Positions 6,399 through 12,185 of a DNA stretch of 12,185 nucleotides are shown here, one piece after another. The position numbers and the translations under genes are program-made. Positions within the stretch are counted from its first letter, which is position 1, and every line of letters starts with the position of its first letter. The notes beneath the pieces are model-generated. The model ran no database searches and was not told the DNA's origin. It saw nothing but the letters and a program-made list of their open reading frames with translations. The DNA comes from an uncultured Collinsella sp. (GTDB taxonomy: Bacteria > Actinomycetota > Coriobacteriia > Coriobacteriales > Coriobacteriaceae), in contig CAAEVD010000115.1 in NCBI GenBank assembly GCA_900759435.1, forward strand, positions 1-12,185. Direction: 5' to 3'.

Positions 6399-8248
6399 GA
6401 AAGATCACTCTCCGTATAGGTTCTTTGGTATCCGAGCAAATATAGGCATATCCCAACGATTATAGAGGATAGGGTTCCCGCAACCGCCGCCTTGACGACG
6501 ACCGCGGCCGCAAGGCTGGCAATTTCCATATGGTGTGCAAGACAGAGCGACGCCGCGGTGCCTATTCCGCAGCCGGCGATGGCAGCGATTGCAGCCAGGT
6601 TCGAGCCCTGCTCGGCACGCTTGGCATGGGCGTTGAGCAGCAGAGATGTCAGTGCAGCTGTCGCCGCGACAAGCACGACGGCAGCCCAGAAGAGCATGTC
6701 TCCCAGCGCTGCGGCAACATCGCCGAGCCCCAGCACGCCTCCGGCGGAAAGCGCAACCGTAGCCAGGCGGCCAAAAAGCGCGCCCATCCCCGTGGCGGCC
6801 GCGGCGCTTGCCGGGCCGAGCCAAAAGGCCGCGATGCCGGTGGCGACCCCGGCGGCAAGGAGGACGTCGCCCGTTAGGCAGCCAAGTGCCACCGCGCAGG
6901 TGAGCGCAGCGCTCGCGGCGGCCTCGGTGCGGCCCCAGGCGATCCACCAACCGGACATGGTGGCGGCAAAGAGCACCGCGACGGGCAGCATCGACAGGAT
7001 GCCCTGCGCCTGCATGGTGGCGTTGGCCATAAGTACCAAAAAGCCCACGGCCGAGATAGCCGAGCCAATCTGCGGGGCCAGGCCGGCGGCCGCCCCAATC
7101 GCGATGGCCGCGGCAATAAGTCCGGGAAGCGCCGCGACGCCAGCCGTCTGCATGATCAAAAAGCTAAAGGCGCCGCACGTTAGCGCCGAGATGGCGCGCA
7201 TGGTGTAATCGCGCGCGTGGCCCCAGCGCGTGCCGGCCCAGCCGAGTGCGGGGTCGACCTCGATGGTGTCGTCCTCATAGGGCAGCGATTCGATATCGTC
7301 TGCCGTGCGCTCGTCATCCGACAGCTCGCCCACCATCTGCTCTAGGCTGCGACGGCCCTCGCGCACGCTGCCCAAGCCGGCGAGCAGCTGGTCGCAAAAT
7401 GCCTCGATGCTGCTGGGGCGGTCTTGCGGCATGGGGGAGAGGGCGCTCATGAGCGCAGCCTCGGCTCCCGGGGGAAAGTGCGGGATGAGCTCGCTGGGGT
7501 AGGTGGCACCGCCGATGATGCGGCCGAGCGAGTCGGCGGGCGTGGCGGCCATAAAGGGGGCGCTGCCGCACAGTCCCTCGTAGATAACACAGGCGAGGGC
7601 AAAGACATCGGCGCGCTCGTCAACCGTGCCAGTCTCGATGTCGAGCTGCTCGGGTGGCATGTAGCCGATGGTGCCGCCGCGCGAGCCGCCAAAGCCGCCG
7701 GCAGACGACAGCCGCGCCATGCCAAAGTCGGTGAGCTTTACATTGCCCGAGTGGTCGATGAGCACGTTGGCGGGCTTGATATCCAGGTGGAGCACGCCGT
7801 TGCTATGGGCGAAGGTGAGCGCCTGGCCCAGCGCGTCGGCAATTGCCGCGGCCTCGTCAAAGGTGAGCGAATGGCCGTCCACGCGATGCAAAAAGTCGGC
7901 GAGCGACATGCCGTCGACATATTCCATGACGAGGTAGGCATAGGCGGTATCGTGCGTAAAGTCGATAACCTGCACGATATTGGGATGTTGAAGCATGGCA
8001 GCGGTGTGTGCCTCGCGCAGGACATCCATGATGTCGCTGGCGGGCATGCCGGCACCGCCTGTGAGGGGGATGCGCTTAATGGCGACGCGACGGCGCAGGT
8101 GCGTGTCGCGGCAAATCTCGATGGAGCCAAAACCGCCGGTCGCGAGCGTCTCGAGCGGCTGAAACCGCTTGAGCAGCTCGCGAGAGCTGGTGCCCTCCAA
8201 GGGAACGTCCGGCGAGAACCGGGCGGTATGTTGCGAGAAAAGCGGCAT
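6395..8248 (-). CDS. Ser/Thr protein kinase with multi-pass membrane C-terminal domain
   Basis: This 617-residue protein has an N-terminal Hanks-type kinase domain (about 27-290). It shows GGFG in the glycine-rich loop (38-41), the ATP-binding lysine in VAIK (K58), a helix-C Glu (E79), catalytic HLDIKPAN (154-161, D156 and N161), DFG (174-176), PPE (198-200), D214 and R277. The catalytic residues are intact, but the Arg of HRD is Leu (H-L-D). An acidic linker (about 290-345) follows. Residues about 350-610 then form roughly eight to ten Ala/Gly-rich hydrophobic segments. There is no PASTA domain. It heads the operon, and its TGA overlaps the fhaA start (GTGA). ATG at 8248 is preferred because GAGGG (8259-8255) is 6 nt from it but directly abuts the in-frame TTG at 8254. 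It probably phosphorylates wall-synthesis and FHA partners; its paralogue name is unclear. Confidence 0.92.
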   Translation of the reverse strand: MPLFSQHTARFSPDVPLEGTSSRELLKRFQPLETLATGGFGSIEICRDTHLRRRVAIKRIPLTGGAGMPASDIMDVLREAHTAAMLQHPNIVQVIDFTHDTAYAYLVMEYVDGMSLADFLHRVDGHSLTFDEAAAIADALGQALTFAHSNGVLHLDIKPANVLIDHSGNVKLTDFGMARLSSAGGFGGSRGGTIGYMPPEQLDIETGTVDERADVFALACVIYEGLCGSAPFMAATPADSLGRIIGGATYPSELIPHFPPGAEAALMSALSPMPQDRPSSIEAFCDQLLAGLGSVREGRRSLEQMVGELSDDERTADDIESLPYEDDTIEVDPALGWAGTRWGHARDYTMRAISALTCGAFSFLIMQTAGVAALPGLIAAAIAIGAAAGLAPQIGSAISAVGFLVLMANATMQAQGILSMLPVAVLFAATMSGWWIAWGRTEAAASAALTCAVALGCLTGDVLLAAGVATGIAAFWLGPASAAAATGMGALFGRLATVALSAGGVLGLGDVAAALGDMLFWAAVVLVAATAALTSLLLNAHAKRAEQGSNLAAIAAIAGCGIGTAASLCLAHHMEIASLAAAVVVKAAVAGTLSSIIVGICLYLLGYQRTYTESDLS

Positions 8249-8254
8249 GGCCAA

Positions 8255-8259
8255 CCCTC
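8255..8259 (-). promoter_or_regulatory. ribosome binding site that decides the kinase start
   Basis: GAGGG on the minus strand lies 6 nt before the ATG at 8248. It touches the alternative TTG at 8254 with no spacer. The ATG is therefore the functional start, and the two-residue longer form is unlikely. Confidence 0.7.
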
Positions 8260-8327
8260 GTGCGTTTAAAGTTCGTTTGCGAGCGGCGGGCCGGGGTCAA
8301 GCCGTTCGCGGTGGCATAGATGCTGCT

Positions 8328-8355
8328 AGTTTAGCACGCTCGCGCGCATGGTGAA
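8328..8355 (-). promoter_or_regulatory. candidate promoter for the kinase-fha-pstP-rodA operon
   Basis: On the minus strand TTCACC (8355-8350) and TAAACT (8333-8328) are separated by 16 bp. The -10 fits the TAnnnT pattern of high-GC actinobacterial sigma-A promoters; the -35 matches TTGACA at four of six bases. Transcription would begin near 8320, giving a leader of roughly 70 nt. A TTGACC at about 8297 is a better -35 but has no -10 at normal spacing. The 141-bp gap at 8249-8389 is the only large gap ahead of the operon, which supports a promoter somewhere in it. Confidence 0.3.
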
Positions 8356-8389
8356 GGTAGCGGGGCGAGGTGGCCTATCTGACTTGGCC

Positions 8390-9106
8390 TTAGCGCTTCC
8401 TCTTGTTCTTCTTCTGCTTGCGCTGTTTGGCCTTTGCATTCTTGGGCTCGCTTTCCTGCTTGGCCTTGGCAGCGGCCTTTTCGGCCTTCATCTTCTTGCG
8501 TTTGGTCTCGATGTGCAGCTTTTTGTTGATGCGCGCCTTGAGGAAGGAGCCAAACTGCTCGGCATCGCCACGCACAAAGGTGTCCTTAGGGATCGTCACG
8601 CCCTGGTCGGCGAACATGGCCACAAAGATGCGCTCGCCGTCGAGTACGTGGTCGAGCTTCTCAAACGGGAAGAACTGCGACTTGCCGCTCTTGCCCCAGA
8701 CCATCAGGCCGTCCTCGTTGGCGGCGACGCGGCGGTAGCGGCCGCCCATGGACTCGTCTGCCTCGACGGCTTCGATAAAGTCGCGCGCGAGCGTATGGTG
8801 CAGATTTTTGCTCCACCAGGCCAAAAAGGCGCCGAATACAATCAGGACGACGCCGAACTTGATCCAGTTGCCGCCGGCCACCAGCATGCCGATGCCGATG
8901 AGCGCGGCAATCGCAGCGGCGACGTACAGGGAGCCGCGGCGCCTGGGCGAGGCAACCAAGCGGGCGAAATCGGTGACGAGGTCGTTTTCGTACTGATACT
9001 CGTTGAGGTACAGGATGCCGTCATCGGCTGCTGCCTGCGTCTCGAGCGCGACCTCGACCTGGTCGGCTGCTTCGGAGGGAACGAGGTTGCTCTCTGCGTC
9101 TGCCAT
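8390..9106 (-). CDS. YcxB-like two-TM membrane protein with Lys/Arg-rich tail
   Basis: This protein has 238 residues. An acidic N-terminus (1-50) precedes two adjacent hydrophobic helices (about 60-78 and 82-98). A soluble domain then contains DGLMVWGKSGKSQFFPFEKL and FVAMFADQGVTIPKDTF (161-177). The two close TM helices followed by a PH-like region with an I-P-K motif resemble the YcxB-like family, whose function is unknown. The last 44 residues (195-238) are about half Lys or Arg and should bind acidic lipid, RNA or another polyanion. The ATG at 9106 has AGGAGT (9121-9116) 9 nt upstream. It lies upstream of the kinase operon on the same strand, but the 141-bp gap argues for a separate transcript. 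Family assignment is moderate; the coding call is strong. Confidence 0.82.
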   Translation of the reverse strand: MADAESNLVPSEAADQVEVALETQAAADDGILYLNEYQYENDLVTDFARLVASPRRRGSLYVAAAIAALIGIGMLVAGGNWIKFGVVLIVFGAFLAWWSKNLHHTLARDFIEAVEADESMGGRYRRVAANEDGLMVWGKSGKSQFFPFEKLDHVLDGERIFVAMFADQGVTIPKDTFVRGDAEQFGSFLKARINKKLHIETKRKKMKAEKAAAKAKQESEPKNAKAKQRKQKKNKRKR

Positions 9107-9221
9107 GCTCTTTGGACTCCTATCGCGGCGGGCTCGCCGTACGGGTTATTATGAATGCAGTATGCCGTGCGACCGCATGGCCGCCGCGGCAACAAGACTC
9201 AGTATACCCGGGGGAGCACCC
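9107..9221. promoter_or_regulatory. divergent intergenic region driving the YcxB-like gene and dnaX
   Basis: This 115-bp stretch separates two divergent starts and must hold both promoters unless they lie inside the genes. The AT-rich patch at 9146-9153 reads TATTAT on the plus strand (9147-9152) and CATAAT on the minus strand (9153-9148). It could be a -10 in either direction, but neither has a good -35. A second -10-like TATAC sits at 9203-9207. A 5-bp hairpin, CGGCG-GGCT-CGCCG (9126-9139), lies just ahead of the AGGAGT of the minus-strand gene. Confidence 0.35.
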
Positions 9222-11708
9222 ATGGAATCGTTGTACCGAAAGTATCGCCCGCTCACCTTCGACTCCGTGGTGGGCCAGCAGCATATCGTCTCGACGCTCG
9301 AGCACGCCATTACCGAGGGGCGCCTGTCCCACGCGTACCTGTTCTGCGGACCGCGCGGCACGGGCAAGACCACCATGGCGCGCATTTTGGCCAAGGCGCT
9401 GCTGTGCCGCAATGCCGAGGCGGCGCGCGCCGAGGGTGCGAGCGGCTGCATGCCCGATGGCACCTGCGAGGAGTGCGAGCTCATCGCCGAAGGCAACCAC
9501 CCCGATGTCTACGAGCTCGATGCCGCAAGCCGTACCGGCGTGGACAACGTGCGCGAGGAGATCATCAACTCCGTTAACTTTGCCCCGGTGCGTGGCAAGT
9601 ACAAGATCTATATCATCGACGAGGTCCACATGCTCACGACGGCGGCGTTTAACGCGCTGCTCAAGACGCTCGAGGAGCCGCCGGCGCACGTGATCTTTGT
9701 GCTGTGCACCACCGACCCGCAAAAGATTCTGGAGACCATCCTTTCGCGCTGTCAGCGCTTCGATTTCCACCGCATTGGTAACGAGGATATCGAGCGCCGC
9801 CTGGCATACGTGTGCGAGCAGGAGGGCTTCGACTACGACGACGAGGCGCTTGCCATCGTGGCGCGCCATGCCAAGGGCGGCATGCGCGATGCGCTCTCCA
9901 CGCTGGAGCAGCTGAGCGTCTTCGGCAACGGCACCGTGCATGCGGACGATGCCCGCTCACTTTTGGGCGAAGTTTCGGACCAGATTCTGGGAGAGTTTAC
10001 GCGCGCCATTGCCGATCGTGATGTCGCCGAGCTCTATGGGCTTATTCGCGCGCAGGTCGAGGAAGGTAACGATCTGCTGGAACTGACGCGCGACCTGGTG
10101 GCGCACGTGCGCGACGTGTATGTTGCCTGCGTTGCCGGTGCCCGTGCTGAGTTGTTTGAGGGCGGTGTCGAGCAGGCCGAGGCGCTTGCAGCCGAGGCCG
10201 CTGCCTTTGGCGAGCATCCTGCCGACCGTCTGGCCCGTGTGCTGACGGTGCTCGACGATGCCGCGCTGGAGATGAGGGGTGCGAGCGACGTGCGCCTGGT
10301 GCTCGAGATCGCCTGCACGCGCCTGACGCGTCCCGAGGCCGATTTAACGATTGAGGCATTGGCCGAGCGCGTGGCTCGCTTGGAGGCCATGGTTGCCAAC
10401 GCCGCCGTTCCGGCGAGCGTGGCTGCTGCTCGAGCGAGTGCGCCTGCTGCATCCGCACCCGCTGTCCAGCAGCCGACGCTGATCTCGGGTGCCCGAGCTG
10501 CTACTCCTGCGGCGACCGCCGCCCCTGCTGCTACGCCCGCGCATCAGGGTGGCATGCCTTGGGACCGCGGCGCTGCTGTTCCGGCTGCCCAGCCTGCGCC
10601 CAAGTCCGCGGCTCCGGCTCCCGCGCCCAAACCTGTAACGCCTGCACCTCAACCCGTTGCGGCTCCGGCTCCCGCGCCCACTGCATCGACCGTGCCGGCG
10701 TCCAAGCCCAACAACGCCGCCCAGGTTGCCGCCGCCGGTGCTGCCGAGACCCCCGCGGTCGAGGACGCCGGCGAGCTCCAGCGCAAATGGGCCGAGGTCG
10801 TCGAGCGCGTCAAGGCCCAACAACCTTCTTATGCGGCTCTCCTGTTGAACGCTCGCGCTACGGCAGACGATGGTTCTAAGCTCACGGTCTCGTTCCCTAC
10901 GGCATTTGCTATCAAGATGCTCGGGCGTGCTGATACACAGGCGGTGTTTTTGCCGACAGTCAGTGCGGTTTTCGGTCGTCGCACCGTCGACTATGTCTTG
11001 GATGGGGGTGGCACGCCGGCTCCTCAACATGAGGAGCATTCTCCATCTGCACGGGCTGCGGCATCTGCGGACCCGCAACCCGTGTCCTCGGCGGCCCCTG
11101 CATCCTCGAACGCCAGCGCGATGCAGCCAAAAGCGGCACCGGTAGCGGCACCGACCCCGTCGGCGCCTGAACCCGCTGCGCCCAAACCGGCTGCTCCGGT
11201 CCCCGCGCCCAAGCCCGCTGCCGCGCCTGCGCCCGAGTCATCCGACCTGGCCAAGGCCCCCTGGCTGCGCTCCGACAACCCCGCCGGCGCCCCCGCTACG
11301 GGTAAGCTCCCGACCGAACCCGCGCCCCGAGCGCCCGAGCGCGCGTCCGCTTCCAAGACTCAGCCGTCTGCGCAGGCTGCGTCGTGGGAATCCGAGCAGG
11401 TGCCCTACGACGACGCCATGGTCGGCGGCTTCGCCGGCGATACGAGCGGGGAGGATCTTCCTCCGTTCGACGTGCCTGCCGCGGTGCCTGCGCCCAGCCC
11501 TGCCGCTTCAGCCGCGGCTCCCGCAGCTGCGACGTCCGCTCCCACAAGCGATGACGCCCCCGCTGCCCCTTGGGAGTCCAACCCCGGCGCCGGCAGTCCC
11601 TTCGGCCACCAGGGCGCAGCCCCGAGCATCCCGCAGACCGAGGATGAGGCCAAGGCCCTCATCCGCAACGTCTTTGGACAGGCCACCATCTTCAAACCGG
11701 TGGAGTAA
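9222..11708 (+). CDS. dnaX: DNA polymerase III subunit gamma/tau (DnaX), long disordered form
   Basis: This 828-residue ATPase is the core of the clamp loader that places the beta clamp on DNA and couples replicative polymerases. The AAA+ module (1-180) has GPRGTGKT (43-50), a cysteine cluster (C62, C76, C82, C85), DEVH (133-136), LCTTDPQ (161-167) and SRC (175-177) with the arginine finger. The lid, with GGMRDALSTLEQL (219-231), and the collar domain run to about 370. Residues about 391-512 and 597-800 are Ala/Pro-rich and probably disordered. Between them is a folded segment (about 517-595), the likely tau-specific polymerase-contact domain. The C-terminus is DEAKALIRNVFGQATIFKPVE (808-828), so it is complete. 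ATG at 9222 has GGGGAG 5 nt upstream and begins MESLYRKYRP, the usual DnaX start; the frame is open further upstream to 9003 but overlaps the divergent gene. It is longer than most DnaX proteins. Confidence 0.96.
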   Translation: MESLYRKYRPLTFDSVVGQQHIVSTLEHAITEGRLSHAYLFCGPRGTGKTTMARILAKALLCRNAEAARAEGASGCMPDGTCEECELIAEGNHPDVYELDAASRTGVDNVREEIINSVNFAPVRGKYKIYIIDEVHMLTTAAFNALLKTLEEPPAHVIFVLCTTDPQKILETILSRCQRFDFHRIGNEDIERRLAYVCEQEGFDYDDEALAIVARHAKGGMRDALSTLEQLSVFGNGTVHADDARSLLGEVSDQILGEFTRAIADRDVAELYGLIRAQVEEGNDLLELTRDLVAHVRDVYVACVAGARAELFEGGVEQAEALAAEAAAFGEHPADRLARVLTVLDDAALEMRGASDVRLVLEIACTRLTRPEADLTIEALAERVARLEAMVANAAVPASVAAARASAPAASAPAVQQPTLISGARAATPAATAAPAATPAHQGGMPWDRGAAVPAAQPAPKSAAPAPAPKPVTPAPQPVAAPAPAPTASTVPASKPNNAAQVAAAGAAETPAVEDAGELQRKWAEVVERVKAQQPSYAALLLNARATADDGSKLTVSFPTAFAIKMLGRADTQAVFLPTVSAVFGRRTVDYVLDGGGTPAPQHEEHSPSARAAASADPQPVSSAAPASSNASAMQPKAAPVAAPTPSAPEPAAPKPAAPVPAPKPAAAPAPESSDLAKAPWLRSDNPAGAPATGKLPTEPAPRAPERASASKTQPSAQAASWESEQVPYDDAMVGGFAGDTSGEDLPPFDVPAAVPAPSPAASAAAPAAATSAPTSDDAPAAPWESNPGAGSPFGHQGAAPSIPQTEDEAKALIRNVFGQATIFKPVE
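10608..10680 (+). repeat. 22-bp direct repeat inside the dnaX linker
   Basis: An exact 22-bp unit occurs at 10608-10629 and again at 10659-10680. It starts GCGGCTCCGG and ends CCGCGCCCA. The period of 51 bp equals 17 codons, so the reading frame is kept and both copies encode AAPAPAP. A looser copy of the same Ala/Pro coding pattern appears near 11190-11225. This looks like linker growth by in-frame duplication. Confidence 0.75.
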
Positions 11709-11729
11709 CTGTGCGGGCGGGTACGCTGC
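11709..11729. other. 21-bp gap between convergent dnaX and an unknown gene
   Basis: The two stop codons face each other across 21 bp. There is no GC stem with a T-run here on either strand, so no intrinsic terminator is visible. Transcripts may end within the opposite gene or by Rho. Confidence 0.5.
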
Positions 11730-12185
11730 TCAAGAAGAGATCTCTTTGTCCGGGCGCATCTGTATTTCGGACATGTGTAGTGTGGTGCCGCGTATATCGC
11801 ATTCGAGCAGACAGGCGCGTGACGGTCGGCCTAGGATGCTGAGGTCGATACGATATGTCGCATGGCTGTCCGTGTATTCGACTTGCTCGGCGTTGACGGT
11901 TGCTCCGATTGTAAATAAAGAGCCCAGTTCGGCATCGACAATCTTGGAGTCCTTTATCTTGACCTTGAACTCTTGGTAGAGGGACGGGCTGTTGTAGTAA
12001 ATGGTTCGGGTTCCGTCGGTGCACTCATCGGTCGCTTCCCATTTGACGACGGGCTGGTCCGAGCTGGCTATCAGTAGTTCTGCTCCAAAGGCTATGGCAT
12101 GGGTGATGACAACCAGCAATGCCCAGCCGACAAAGAGATAGAGAACCACATATGCAACGGGGTGTTTTGAGCGGATGTTTTGGAG
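11730..12185 (-). CDS. unrecognised membrane-anchored protein, N-terminus beyond the window
   Basis: The frame is open from the right edge to a TGA at 11730, giving at least 151 residues. A GTG at 12149 could start a 139-residue version, but it has no Shine-Dalgarno sequence. The upstream in-frame codons read LQNIRSKHPVAYV without a stop, so the real start is probably outside the window. A basic stretch precedes one hydrophobic helix, VVLYLFVGWALLVVITHAIA and a few residues beyond. A hydrophilic domain follows, probably extracytoplasmic and beta-rich, with two cysteines near CTDGTRTIYYNS and RACLLECDIRG that might pair. I do not recognise the family. The gene is near 50% GC by eye, lower than its neighbours. 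Confidence 0.7.
   Translation of the reverse strand, partial: LQNIRSKHPVAYVVLYLFVGWALLVVITHAIAFGAELLIASSDQPVVKWEATDECTDGTRTIYYNSPSLYQEFKVKIKDSKIVDAELGSLFTIGATVNAEQVEYTDSHATYRIDLSILGRPSRACLLECDIRGTTLHMSEIQMRPDKEISS

Noticed and set aside
9003..9221. Earlier in-frame start for dnaX (73 extra residues)
   Set aside because: It runs over the start of the divergent YcxB-like gene and does not resemble DnaX. The protein family begins at the ESLYRKYRP sequence.
9222..11708. Programmed ribosomal frameshift in dnaX producing a short gamma form
   Set aside because: I saw no A-rich slippery run (A AAA AAG type) or adjacent stem-loop; the coding sequence is GC-rich throughout the relevant region.
11735..11746. 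Perfect 12-bp palindrome AAGAGATCTCTT near the dnaX end
   Set aside because: It has no loop, is AT-rich and lies inside the coding end of the convergent gene, so it is not a convincing terminator and is likely chance.
12147..12149. GTG at 12149 as start of the right-edge gene
   Set aside because: There is no Shine-Dalgarno sequence upstream, and the frame stays open with sensible basic residues before the TM helix up to the window edge, so the gene is more likely partial.

Overview
The window is GC-rich, protein-dense chromosomal DNA with the gene content and order of the actinobacterial cell-wall signalling cluster. The cluster comprises Ser/Thr kinases, FhaA (DUF3662 + FHA), FhaB (TM + FHA), a PstP-type PP2C phosphatase, and SEDS and PBP peptidoglycan synthases. 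The very Ala/Pro-rich proteins, a RodA-PbpA fusion and a kinase carrying a polytopic membrane domain make me suspect a member of the Coriobacteriia (Collinsella-like). That placement is an inference from style and synteny, not from a marker gene. No tRNA, rRNA, CRISPR array, insertion sequence or prophage gene is visible.

Layout. Positions 8248 to 1 hold a minus-strand run of six tightly packed genes, read right to left. They are a Ser/Thr kinase with a multi-pass membrane C-terminus, fhaA, fhaB, a pstP-like phosphatase with a long disordered N-terminal extension, a single 956-residue RodA (SEDS)-PbpA (class B PBP) fusion, and the first 16 codons of a second, PknB-like kinase cut off by the left edge. 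Junctions are 4-bp overlaps (GTGA, ATGA) or gaps of 6 and 16 bp, each with a good Shine-Dalgarno sequence, so this is almost certainly one operon. Its probable promoter lies in the 141-bp gap at 8249-8389. A 132-bp gap precedes the second kinase and contains a possible 16-codon ORF.

To the right, also on the minus strand, is a YcxB-like two-TM membrane protein with an extremely basic tail (8390-9106). It is divergent from dnaX on the plus strand (9222-11708), which encodes a long DnaX clamp-loader subunit whose second half is mostly Ala/Pro-rich disorder. Convergent with dnaX, 21 bp away, is an unrecognised membrane-anchored protein on the minus strand. Its frame stays open to the right edge, and its GC is visibly lower than its neighbours'.

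How the genes work together. The kinases phosphorylate proteins on Ser/Thr, FhaA and FhaB read phosphothreonine, PstP reverses the mark, and the SEDS-PBP fusion is the peptidoglycan polymerase/crosslinker that such systems control in other Actinobacteria. Three departures stand out. The SEDS and PBP enzymes are fused in one chain. One kinase has moved to the head of the operon with a polytopic membrane domain in place of PASTA repeats. The phosphatase carries about 245 residues of Pro/Ala/Glu-rich sequence ahead of its catalytic domain.
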